Assembly: GCA_043801445.1 (NCBI GenBank)
Contig: JAZDMB010000032.1
Coordinates: forward strand, 29,440-93,439
Origin: JAZDFP01 sp043801445
GTDB lineage: Bacteria; Planctomycetota; MHYJ01; JACQXL01
Reading direction: 5' to 3'
DNA: 64,000 bases
Numbering within the stretch: position 1 is the stretch's first letter; every line of letters begins with the position of its first letter. Positions 48,949 to 57,195 of this stretch are shown here, in pieces. The notes under the pieces were generated by a model, which was given only the letters and a program-made list of their open reading frames with translations, did no database searches and was not told the origin of the DNA. The translations under genes and the position numbers were made by a program.

Positions 48949-51495
48949 CTAATTGCTTTTCTCTTCGGTTGCCTTACATATCATCGGCTCTTCATTAGTC
49001 TGGCAGGCTTCAAAATACAGGTGATTATCCTTAACTTTTATTTTGACCATATTAAATCCCTTGTATTCTTCTCTGAGTATCTGTTCTGAAAGGGGATCTT
49101 CTATCAATTTTTCTATGGTTCTCTTCAAGGGCCGCGCGCCGAAATCGGGATTATAACCCTGGTCAATCAGGTAAGTTATTGCTTCCGGTTCCAATAAGAT
49201 TGTCAGACCCCGCTCTTTAACCCGGGCAATCACCCTTTCCATCTCTATTTCTACTACCTGCTTTAAGTCGGCTTTAGTAAGAGACCTAAAAACGATAATA
49301 TCATCAAGCCGGTTAATAAATTCAGGCCTGAAATGTTTATCAACCTCTTTTAAGAGCATATTTTTCATTGTTTCATATGAAGTATCAACTGTTGATTTCT
49401 TGAAACCGAGCGAGGATTGGGTTTTAATCAAATCAGCGCCTATATTTGAGGTCATTATTAAGATAATATTTTTACAATCAATATGCCTGCCGAAACTATC
49501 AGTCAACCTGCCTTCCTCCATTACCTGCAGGAGAACATTAAAAACATCGCTATGCGCCTTTTCTATTTCATCTAAAAGGACAACGGCATATGAGCGATGC
49601 CTGATTTTTTCGGTGAGTTGGCCGCCTTCTTCATATCCGACATAACCGGGCGGAGCGCCGATAAGACGGGAGACATTATGCTTTTCCATATACTCGGACA
49701 TATCAATATGAATCAGGGTGTCTTCTTCTCCGAACATTACCTTGGCTAAGGCGCGGGCGAGCAAGGTCTTGCCGCAGCCGGTCGGTCCGATAAAGATAAA
49801 TGAACCTATCGGACGCCTGGGATCTTTCAGTCCTGAACGGGAACGGCGGATTGCCTTGGCAATGGCATGAATCGCCTCATCCTGGCTGACCACTATTTTA
49901 TGAAGTTCCTCCTCCATTTTCAAGAGCCGTTCGGCTTCTTTTTTCTCTAACCTTGAAAGAGGGATACCGGTCATTCGGGAAACCGTCTCGCTGATAATAT
50001 TTTCATCAACCACGCCGGTTTTTTCGGTGTCCTTATTTTTCCATTCTTTAACGGCATCTTCTTTCTGTTTACGTGTTTTTTGTATCTTATCGCGTAAAGA
50101 TGCGGCAAGTTCAAATTCCTGGCCTGCGATGGCGGCTTCTTTTTCCTTTTCCAACTGCCTGACTTGTTCTTCTAATTCTTTCAAATCCGGCGGTTTAACA
50201 TTGTCTTGTAATCTAATTCTGGCGCCGGCTTCATCCATAACATCTATGGCTTTATCGGGTAAGTATCTGCCGCTGATATATCTTTGTGAAAGTTCTACGC
50301 AAGCCTTCAGGGCTTCTTCGGTATAAGTGACCCGGTGATGGGCTTCATATTTATCCCTGAGTCCTTTTAGTATTTTAAGGGTTTCTTCTTTATTGGGCGG
50401 GTCGACTATAATCGTCTGGAAACGACGCTCCAGAGCGCCGTCTTTTTCTATATACTTACGGTATTCATCCAGGGTTGTTGCGCCGATACATTGCATCTCG
50501 CCTCTGGAAAGGGCGGGCTTGAGGACATTAGAGGCATCTATTGCGCCTTCGGCGCCACCCGCACCGACTAAGGTATGAAGCTCATCGATAAATAAAATTA
50601 TATTCTTGCTCTTTCTCACCTCATTCATCACTGCCTTGATACGCTCCTCGAACTGGCCGCGATATTTAGTGCCGGCAACTATTAACGCTAAATCCAGAAT
50701 AATAATCCGTTTGTCTTTTAATAATTCAGGAATATTACCGCTGACGATATCCGTGGCCAGCCCTTCAACGATGGCTGTTTTACCGACACCGGCCTCGCCT
50801 AAAAGGACAGGATTATTCTTGGTTCTGCGGCAGAGCACCTGCAAAACCCGTTCAATTTCCAATCGGCGTCCGATAACAGGATCAAGTTGGTTGTTACGGG
50901 CAAGTTCGGTCATGTCTCTTCCGAATGCATCAAGAGCAGGGGTTTTGGAACGGCTGGCAGCTCCACGGGCGCCGGTTTTTCCGCCAGGGGCGGACCCGCC
51001 TTCGGCGTGGGCATGCGATTCTTCATGACTTTCATCCGGACCGGATGGGGGTAGCGCCCCGCCGCTCAGAATAGTCATAATTTCTTCACGCACTTCATCT
51101 AACTTAACCCCTAAATTCACCAGAACACGGGCGGCGATGCCTTCTTCTTCCCGCAAAAGGCCTAAAAGCAGGTGTTCTGTCCCGATATAATCATGGCTGA
51201 GATTAATAGCCTCCTCGTGGGCGAATTCCAGCACTTTTTTTGCTCTTGGTGTAAAAGGTATCTGACCGGCGGCGGTTTGACGGGGTTCTGCCTGGACCAT
51301 TCGTTCCACCTCGTCAACTACCTTCTGGAAATCTATGCTTAAATTAAGTAAAGCCCTGGCCGCGACACCGGAACCCTCCTTTAATAAACCCAATAAAATA
51401 TGTTCTGTGCCGATGGCTTCGTGCGATAATCTCTGCGCTTCCATCCTTGCCAAACTCATTGTCTTGCGAGCACGGTCTGTATATTTATCAAACAT
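48949..51495 (-). CDS. clpC: ClpC-type AAA+ protease ATPase
   Basis: An 848-residue ClpC. Two N-domain repeats (ALLNLSIDFQKVVDEVERMV; HEEAINLSHDYIGTEHLLLG), AAA module 1 with Walker A GEAGVGKTAIVEGLA, a ClpC-type middle domain (about 400-470; LKELEEQVRQLEKEKEAAIA), AAA module 2 with GPTGCGKTLLARALAK, and a C-terminal D2-small domain. It unfolds substrates for ClpP, which is not encoded here. Between N-domain and module 1 lies a His/Gly/Ala-rich linker (HAEGGSAPGGKTGARGAAS, about 161-179) encoded by a GC-rich module. ClpB is excluded by the shorter middle domain. Confidence 0.95.
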   Translation of the reverse strand: MFDKYTDRARKTMSLARMEAQRLSHEAIGTEHILLGLLKEGSGVAARALLNLSIDFQKVVDEVERMVQAEPRQTAAGQIPFTPRAKKVLEFAHEEAINLSHDYIGTEHLLLGLLREEEGIAARVLVNLGVKLDEVREEIMTILSGGALPPSGPDESHEESHAHAEGGSAPGGKTGARGAASRSKTPALDAFGRDMTELARNNQLDPVIGRRLEIERVLQVLCRRTKNNPVLLGEAGVGKTAIVEGLATDIVSGNIPELLKDKRIIILDLALIVAGTKYRGQFEERIKAVMNEVRKSKNIILFIDELHTLVGAGGAEGAIDASNVLKPALSRGEMQCIGATTLDEYRKYIEKDGALERRFQTIIVDPPNKEETLKILKGLRDKYEAHHRVTYTEEALKACVELSQRYISGRYLPDKAIDVMDEAGARIRLQDNVKPPDLKELEEQVRQLEKEKEAAIAGQEFELAASLRDKIQKTRKQKEDAVKEWKNKDTEKTGVVDENIISETVSRMTGIPLSRLEKKEAERLLKMEEELHKIVVSQDEAIHAIAKAIRRSRSGLKDPRRPIGSFIFIGPTGCGKTLLARALAKVMFGEEDTLIHIDMSEYMEKHNVSRLIGAPPGYVGYEEGGQLTEKIRHRSYAVVLLDEIEKAHSDVFNVLLQVMEEGRLTDSFGRHIDCKNIILIMTSNIGADLIKTQSSLGFKKSTVDTSYETMKNMLLKEVDKHFRPEFINRLDDIIVFRSLTKADLKQVVEIEMERVIARVKERGLTILLEPEAITYLIDQGYNPDFGARPLKRTIEKLIEDPLSEQILREEYKGFNMVKIKVKDNHLYFEACQTNEEPMICKATEEKSN
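50980..51018. repeat. GC-rich module in the clpC linker
   Basis: TTCCGCCAGGGGCGGACCCG then CCTTCGGCGTGG. It resembles the last part of family E (GGCGGGGATCCGCCTCTGGC), placed between the N-domain and the first ATPase module. Confidence 0.7.
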
Positions 51496-51588
51496 AAAAT
51501 TTTATTCCTTTAAAGTAAATGTAAATATTAAAGTGTAAAAATCAAAATTGCTATTGTCAAGAGATTTTTGTTAGGTGGTAGGATAATT

Positions 51589-52173
51589 TTATCTTATCTG
51601 TCTAAAGTCAACCGGCTGATCATTAACATAAATCTGTTTTATCAAACCGAGACCGGATTTAGTTACTCTTATTTCTATTGATACATTTTTATTATTGCGT
51701 TCCCGTTCAATCATTCGGCCTTCTCCTTCAGGTACAAAGAATTCCTCTATGCCGTAGTCTATACCGATTAAACTATCCTTTGCGCCACTAGCGCTATGCG
51801 TAGCGCGCAGGGTATAGTCAGATGTTATGACCCGCCCTTTTAACCAAACTTCAGAATTATTCGTTGTATGAAATGATTTATCTATGGCGACCGCATTCCA
51901 AAATTTCTCACCCCTTTCCAATCGGACATAAACGGTATCCCAGCAAGATAAATTACCTGCTTTATTTTCTATTTTAGACAGGTTAATTGAGGAGATTTCA
52001 TAACTGAGAATCACATAATCACCGCGCAGTAAATCGCGAGGGTCAACAGGCATTACTTTCAAAAGAACCGATACACCATTCGCTAATGCATAACGGTAAC
52101 GAACAAATATACCCAATAGGAATAAGACCTCCAGCAAGACTATAGCCCAAAATTTAATGGATTTTATCTTCAT
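51589..52173 (-). CDS. GDYXXLXY membrane protein
   Basis: A 194-residue protein with one N-terminal helix (FWAIVLLEVLFLLGIFVRYR) and the naming motif in VDPRDLLRGDYVILSYEIS near residues 44-62. It is the usual partner of DUF2157 membrane proteins; the gene for one lies 50 bases upstream. A late loop (THSASGAKDS, about 117-130) is encoded by a GC-rich palindrome (51784-51822). Function unknown. Confidence 0.85.
   Translation of the reverse strand: MKIKSIKFWAIVLLEVLFLLGIFVRYRYALANGVSVLLKVMPVDPRDLLRGDYVILSYEISSINLSKIENKAGNLSCWDTVYVRLERGEKFWNAVAIDKSFHTTNNSEVWLKGRVITSDYTLRATHSASGAKDSLIGIDYGIEEFFVPEGEGRMIERERNNKNVSIEIRVTKSGLGLIKQIYVNDQPVDFRQIR
51784..51822. repeat. In-frame palindromic module in the GDYXXLXY gene
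   Basis: CGCCACTAGCGCTATGCGTA then GCGCGCAGGGTATAGTCAG. It shares the CTATGCGTAGCG and TATAGTCAG words with the nested module in the GGDEF gene. Confidence 0.7.
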
Positions 52174-52222
52174 TTTTTTATCCCTTACGGGACTCTATAA
52201 AATAGAATACCGTTAGGTATCG

Positions 52223-53701
52223 CTACCTACCCGCCTGACCGGTGTCAGTCGGGCAGGCATTACGCAGGCGTTGTAATAATTTACGGCGGAGTCGCTCCAG
52301 ATAAAAACCGCCGACAAGTAGAATAATCCCGCCACCAATAAAGAATAAACTACGTTCCATCATCCCCCAGCCATATTCACAATAACGGGTAATGAGGTTA
52401 ATCACAAAAAACACCAGCCCGATATAAATAAATGACGGTTCCGCATTAAAATAGCCCACCAAAATGGTTCCAATAATCAGAGCAAATGATACCATATTAA
52501 AAAGGATAGCGTAATAAGTTATTGCCGGCGAGTTGAAATACCACCGGGAATCAGCCATAATCTTTAAAGGATAATTAATAGTAAAAAACAAGAAGATGAG
52601 CAGAAAAACAAGGGAAAGCATCTCGTACCCCTCGGGGTACCGGTAACTAAAAGATTTGTTTCTGCTTTGACGGAATAAAATATTAACAAGCGCAATTATC
52701 AGGGCAACCATACTTAATATCGTAAGACACCACAAAATATTGGGCATGGATTTTATGGGATGCTTGCTAAATTCATAAACAAAATCAGTGATAACCCCCT
52801 TGAATGATAAAATATAAAGAATAATAAGTATGGTTAGTATACCCAAAAGTTTATACCAAAAAGCAATTCTAATTGTCTTAAGGGAAAAATAATTGAGATA
52901 ACCCGCGACATAAACTAAAATCCCAAAAATAAAATACAGCACTACAAAAATAAGGTAACTACAATGAAAACTGGGGTCTGTTGATAAGAGCCAATTGGAA
53001 GCAAGAGTACCTAACCAGACTCCTACTCCTAATATATTTAAGACAATAACGAATGCTGAAAGACGGCGGTAACTAAATAAAAAGATTAATCCCATAAAAA
53101 CAAGATAGTAGTATACCGGCTTTGTGAATTCGCTGACATATAAAACACTCCATGCGGTAAAAAGGACGGAAGATAATGCAAGGATTGGAATAAGTCCGCT
53201 TACCCAAGCCATCAGAAGAGTACCGATTCCCCAGAACATAATAGCATCCGGTAATTTCCCTCCTAAATGATAGATTTGAGATATTAAAAGAATGCCTGCA
53301 CCGAAAATAATAGCGCCGAGAAAAATAAGAGATGCCCCTAAGGAGGGATAATTGCCTCGTTTATAACGCCAATAATAACCCAGAAAATATGAGCCGATTA
53401 AAGAAACGAATATAGTTCCCAATTTGAGACTATTCGCCATCTTCACCCAGTTGGCGGCAAAAAAGATGATAATTCCTGCCCCTATCAGTAAGACGCCAAG
53501 AATAGTCAGAATCCGAATAAGTTTGCTATGAGTAGGCGAGCCACCAAGGGCGGTTTCTGCAAGAACATACCGCTGCCGCAAAACCTCAGCTTGCTTGTCA
53601 TCAATCAGTTTTTCATCCTGCCAGTCTTTAAATTCGTCTAATAACCAGGTATAGAATTTTTTCGGATAAGACCTTTGTTTATTATTGGGCTGTTCTTTCA
53701 T
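52223..53701 (-). CDS. DUF2157 polytopic membrane protein
   Basis: A 492-residue integral membrane protein with about twelve to fourteen helices. The N-terminal DUF2157 part (LLDEFKDWQDEKLIDDKQAE then VLRQRYV) precedes the first helix (ILGVLLIGAGIIIFFAANWV). It pairs with the GDYXXLXY gene, a common arrangement of unknown function. The last 13 residues (NACPTDTGQAGR) come from a GC-rich palindrome (52228-52260), which therefore supplies the stop region. Confidence 0.9.
   Translation of the reverse strand: MKEQPNNKQRSYPKKFYTWLLDEFKDWQDEKLIDDKQAEVLRQRYVLAETALGGSPTHSKLIRILTILGVLLIGAGIIIFFAANWVKMANSLKLGTIFVSLIGSYFLGYYWRYKRGNYPSLGASLIFLGAIIFGAGILLISQIYHLGGKLPDAIMFWGIGTLLMAWVSGLIPILALSSVLFTAWSVLYVSEFTKPVYYYLVFMGLIFLFSYRRLSAFVIVLNILGVGVWLGTLASNWLLSTDPSFHCSYLIFVVLYFIFGILVYVAGYLNYFSLKTIRIAFWYKLLGILTILIILYILSFKGVITDFVYEFSKHPIKSMPNILWCLTILSMVALIIALVNILFRQSRNKSFSYRYPEGYEMLSLVFLLIFLFFTINYPLKIMADSRWYFNSPAITYYAILFNMVSFALIIGTILVGYFNAEPSFIYIGLVFFVINLITRYCEYGWGMMERSLFFIGGGIILLVGGFYLERLRRKLLQRLRNACPTDTGQAGR
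52228..52260. repeat. GC-rich palindrome forming the DUF2157 C-terminus
   Basis: CCCGCCTGACCGGTGTCAGT then CGGGCAGGC: CCTGAC and GTCAGT arms in a CCCGCC...GGGCAGG frame. Confidence 0.75.
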
Positions 53702-53764
53702 AAATTAATAATCAATTGATTATCATTCTTATACGCCAGAGTCAATCTTTATAGAATATTTTAA

Positions 53765-53793
53765 TTGACCGACTTGGTTAATCATAATAATAT
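53765..53793 (+). promoter_or_regulatory. Probable parA promoter
   Basis: TTGACC at 53765 and TAATAT at 53788, spacer 17 bases, about 60 bases before parA. Confidence 0.45.
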
Positions 53794-53850
53794 ACAGTAA
53801 GCTGATTAAACACCCATACGGGCGCTAAATCATTTTATTCTTAAATTACA

Positions 53851-54612
53851 ATGAAATCAATCGCTATTGCTAATCAAAAGGGCGGGGTCGGTAAAACAAC
53901 CACAGCTATTAATCTTGGCTATTGTTTGGCGCTGGCTAATAAAAATACCCTGGTTATTGACCTTGACCCTCAAGCTAATGCTACCAGCGGTCTTGGAGTT
54001 ACACCTGACAAGTTTTACGGTTCATACCAGATTTTATTAGAGGGTATTATTAAACCGGAATCAATCAAACAAACATCTTTTCATGCTAAATTATCAGTAA
54101 TTCCAAGTTCACCGATAGTGGCATCACTTGAATATAAATTCGATAAGGGAGTTATAGTAAAAGAACGGCTTAAGAATATTTTGCTTTCGCTAAAAACCAC
54201 TTATGATTTTGTTCTTATTGATTGCCCTCCTTCTTTCGGCAATATTGCCATTAATGCGCTTAACGCCGCCGATTCAGTTATTATTCCTATACAATGCGAG
54301 TATTTTGCTATGGAGGGCCTAAGCCAGACTATAAGAATTATTAACACGGTTAAGTCAGAATCAAATCCATCGCTTTTTATTGCCGGTATTCTTTTAACTA
54401 TGTATGATAACTCTTTACAATATAACAGAGAAGTTGCTATAGAAATAAGAAAACATTTTACCGGTAAAGTATTTAAGACTATTATACCAAGAGATGTGAT
54501 TATATCTGAAGCGAGCAGTTTTGCTAAACCGGTACTGGAATATGACGTAACTTCAATAGGGACAAGTAGTTACGTAGAACTTACTCGTGAGATTTTGGGG
54601 TATAATAAATAA
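53851..54612 (+). CDS. parA: Chromosome partitioning ATPase ParA/Soj
   Basis: A 253-residue deviant Walker ATPase: NQKGGVGKTTTAINLGYCLA at residues about 8-27, the Walker B-like VLIDCPPSFG near 127, and DLDPQANATSGLG after the second strand. It moves the ParB-bound origin region. It is the first gene of a parA-parB operon, followed by a parS site 28 bases after parB. Confidence 0.97.
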   Translation: MKSIAIANQKGGVGKTTTAINLGYCLALANKNTLVIDLDPQANATSGLGVTPDKFYGSYQILLEGIIKPESIKQTSFHAKLSVIPSSPIVASLEYKFDKGVIVKERLKNILLSLKTTYDFVLIDCPPSFGNIAINALNAADSVIIPIQCEYFAMEGLSQTIRIINTVKSESNPSLFIAGILLTMYDNSLQYNREVAIEIRKHFTGKVFKTIIPRDVIISEASSFAKPVLEYDVTSIGTSSYVELTREILGYNK

Positions 54613-54623
54613 ATATTAGCTGT

Positions 54624-55700
54624 ATGGAAAAAAAGTTAGGCCGTGGTCTTGAAGAATTATTTAAGGATATAAATGTTGAGCAACCTCTTCCCGCCCACGA
54701 AGACGAGGCTCACCTCCGACAACAGGTCGAACCTGCAAATAAACCTGTTATTATGCCTCATGAAATAACTCCTTCTCCAGAGGCGGATCCCCGCCTTACA
54801 ATCGGGCAGGCGCCTATGGCACAGGATAGCAAAAAGAAGACTGCATCAGAAAAAATAGAACGTTATTTATCCGAAACTGCAAGTGAAAATCTCCCTACAG
54901 GTATTATGCTGTTGAAAACAGACCAACTTATCCCTAATCGTTTTCAGCCGCGCAAGTCATTTGATAGGGAATCATTAACTGAACTTATCGAATCAATCAA
55001 ATCTGCCGGAGTTCTCCAGCCAATATTAGTGAGGCAATCCGGTAATTATTATGAAATCGTGGCAGGTGAAAGACGTTGGAGAGCATGCCTCGAACTTAAA
55101 ATAGCCTCTGTCCCAGCGATTGTCAAAGAAGTAAATGACCAAAAGATGTTAGAATGGGCACTTATAGAAAACACCCAGCGAAAAGACCTTAATGCTATTG
55201 AACGAGCTCGAGCGTATAAAGAATTAATGACATTTTTTAACCTTACTCAGGAAGAAATAGCTAAAAGGGTTGGTCTTGACCGCGCTACAGTCTCAAATTT
55301 CATTAGACTGCTTGATCTTCCTAATGAAGTGCAGGATGAAGTTGCCAAGAAATCTATAACAACTACTCATGCCAGGAGCCTATTATCTATAAATGACCCT
55401 ACCCTCCAAGTAAAACTCTGCCAGAGGATAAAAAGAGAGGGAATGTCAGTAAGACGTCTTGAATACATAATGAGATGGTTAAGAAGACGGAATATACCAC
55501 CTATAACCACCCCTCCATCATCTGCCGAACAACTTCATATAAGAGAGATAGAGGATAGGTTGAGGCGTAAGTTTAATACCAAGACCACTATATATACCAC
55601 TGATAATAAACAGGGTAAAATAATCATATCATTCTATTCTGTAGATGACTTTCAACGTATCCTTGATAAATTAGACCAAATACCTGATGTTTCTCAATAG
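54624..55700 (+). CDS. parB: Chromosome partitioning protein ParB/Spo0J
   Basis: A 358-residue ParB. It starts KKLGRGLEELF, the usual ParA-interacting N-terminus. The CTP-binding ParB/Srx domain runs from about 95 (LIPNRFQPRKSFDRESLTEL), with the arginine patch GERRWRACLEL near 150. A helix-turn-helix (LTQEEIAKRVGLDRATVSNF) and C-terminal dimer domain follow. Residues about 52-74 (PEADPRLTIGQAPMAQDSKK) come from a family E repeat in the flexible linker. It lies 11 bases after parA. Confidence 0.96.
   Translation: MEKKLGRGLEELFKDINVEQPLPAHEDEAHLRQQVEPANKPVIMPHEITPSPEADPRLTIGQAPMAQDSKKKTASEKIERYLSETASENLPTGIMLLKTDQLIPNRFQPRKSFDRESLTELIESIKSAGVLQPILVRQSGNYYEIVAGERRWRACLELKIASVPAIVKEVNDQKMLEWALIENTQRKDLNAIERARAYKELMTFFNLTQEEIAKRVGLDRATVSNFIRLLDLPNEVQDEVAKKSITTTHARSLLSINDPTLQVKLCQRIKREGMSVRRLEYIMRWLRRRNIPPITTPPSSAEQLHIREIEDRLRRKFNTKTTIYTTDNKQGKIIISFYSVDDFQRILDKLDQIPDVSQ
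54778..54845. repeat. Family E repeat in frame in the parB linker
   Basis: CCAGAGGCGGATCCCCGCCT, then ATCGGGCAGGCGCCTATGGC and AGAAGACTGCATC. On the opposite strand this matches the intergenic repeat at 44524-44598 along most of its length. Confidence 0.85.
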
Positions 55701-55727
55701 TTTCTCAAAATCAATTCTTAAAAACAT

Positions 55728-55743
55728 TGTTTCTCGTGAAACA
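55728..55743 (+). promoter_or_regulatory. parS centromere site
   Basis: TGTTTCTCGTGAAACA, one base different from the canonical parS palindrome TGTTTCACGTGAAACA. It sits 27 bases after the parB stop, a common position near the replication origin. Confidence 0.85.
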
Positions 55744-55829
55744 TAGTCCCCTTATCTTGTATTCTATACTATGGCATAATAAGGTGCCTTATAGATATGG
55801 TTATCAATGATTCTATGGTAGGCTATGAC

Positions 55830-56579
55830 CTATGTTTCTTCCTCAAATGGTCCCTTAGGAGCACCCTCAACAAATTGTCTTATAAAAGGGTCTTGGCTAT
55901 GCTGAAAATAATCAACGGTACCAGTTTGAACCATTTTCCCATGATAAAGTAAGACAATTCTATTTGCAACCATAAAGGTGCTATTCATATCATGGGTAAC
56001 TACAACCGAAGTGATATTCAATTTTTCGCGCAGGTTAATTATTAAATGGTTAATAACATTAGCCATAATGGGGTCAAGACCGGTAGTAGGCTCATCATAA
56101 AGAATGATTTCCGGATATCTGACAACGGAACGAGCAAGGGCAACCCGTTTACGCATTCCTCCGCTTAATTCCGCAGGCATTAACTTCTCCGCTTCATGTA
56201 ATCCAACTATTTCCAAAACTTCCCTGATACGCTTTTTTATGGTTTCTTCAGGTAATTCTTGGTGTTCTCTAAGAGGTAACCCAATATTTTCCCCTACTGT
56301 AAGAGAATTCAATAGGGCACTGCCTTGAAATAAGAATCCAAATTTCCTGCGAATAGCCGATAAAGCAGTATCATTATATTTGCTAATATCAACGCCATCT
56401 ATAATTATTCTACCTGAATCCGGTTGCATTAATCCGACCATTAGTTTCAATGTAACGCTTTTACCGGCACCGCTGCGTCCGATGATTGCAAAGGTCTCAC
56501 CTTTTTCTACCTTAAAAGTGATGCCGTTTAACACATCTTTATTACCTAATCTCTTTTTCACCTCTATAAATTCGATCAT
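55830..56579 (-). CDS. MlaF-like ABC transporter ATPase
   Basis: A 249-residue ATPase of the MlaF/Ttg2A phospholipid-transport type. Walker A is GRSGAGKSVTLKLMVGL at about 36-52, the signature LSGGMRKRVALARSVVRYPE, and Walker B EIILYDEPTTGLDPIMANVI. The K/R after GGM and DEPTTGLDP match MlaF better than exporter ATPases. The permease (MlaE) and substrate-binding protein (MlaD) are not adjacent; downstream on this strand is parB. It may serve an Mla system encoded elsewhere. Confidence 0.88.
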   Translation of the reverse strand: MIEFIEVKKRLGNKDVLNGITFKVEKGETFAIIGRSGAGKSVTLKLMVGLMQPDSGRIIIDGVDISKYNDTALSAIRRKFGFLFQGSALLNSLTVGENIGLPLREHQELPEETIKKRIREVLEIVGLHEAEKLMPAELSGGMRKRVALARSVVRYPEIILYDEPTTGLDPIMANVINHLIINLREKLNITSVVVTHDMNSTFMVANRIVLLYHGKMVQTGTVDYFQHSQDPFIRQFVEGAPKGPFEEET

Positions 56580-56635
56580 AATTTAAGACTTATTAATGTT
56601 TGAAATATGACACAATCCATAACTTATGGGCTGGG

Positions 56636-57019
56636 TTACGCGGTTTTTCCTAATGTCATTTGAGAGTCCGAAGAAATATTCTCGGCAAGAATAGTTACTT
56701 TTGTCACAGAAAAAGGATGTGATATCACTTCTATAAAACCATCTTTGACTAAATATGTGCCGGTAGAATTACCAAATCCTTTTTCCGCTTTAATACCATC
56801 TTGATTAGTCTTGGGCGATAATTCTTTCTCGTTTTCTAAAGAAGCAATGTTCTCTGCTATATTAAAGGAAATTTTCCCGCTTCCCAAAGAACCTATAAAT
56901 GAGGCGTGTCCAGCCATCACACCCATATACCCTTCGTATGCGGGTATAATTAATGAGGATACTATCCCTTTAAATATTGTGTTTCCGGGAGTAATAATTT
57001 CGAGCTCGAAAGACTTCAT
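56636..57019 (-). CDS. atpC: ATP synthase epsilon subunit, orphan and unusual
   Basis: A 127-residue protein whose N-terminal beta-barrel fits F-type epsilon: LEIITPGNTIFKGIVSSLII then PAYEGYMGVMAGHASFIGSL, and later GFIEVISHPFSVTKVTIL. Between two barrel strands there is an insert of about 25 residues (ELSPKTNQDGIKAEKGFGNS). The C-terminal helical hairpin that inhibits the enzyme is missing. No atpD or other ATP synthase gene is adjacent; the neighbours are an ABC ATPase and tdh. So it is either a relocated atpC or a domain-only relative. Confidence 0.72.
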   Translation of the reverse strand: MKSFELEIITPGNTIFKGIVSSLIIPAYEGYMGVMAGHASFIGSLGSGKISFNIAENIASLENEKELSPKTNQDGIKAEKGFGNSTGTYLVKDGFIEVISHPFSVTKVTILAENISSDSQMTLGKTA

Positions 57020-57121
57020 AAATTAGAAATGAGTTTTTATTGTTATTAATTTTAAGATTATAAGCGTTGCGATTAAAAGGTCAAGAAAAATGGTATACTA
57101 TAACTTTTATGCCAAAAAGCT

Positions 57122-57150
57122 TTGACTCTTACAACGCTGATTTTTATAAT
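57122..57150 (+). promoter_or_regulatory. Promoter of tdh
   Basis: TTGACT at 57122, 17-base spacer, perfect TATAAT at 57145, about 46 bases before the gene. A second -10-like TATACT near 57093 is also present. Confidence 0.7.
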
Positions 57151-57195
57151 CAATACCTAACCTTGTTTTTGCTTTAACAATTTGGAGATATACTT

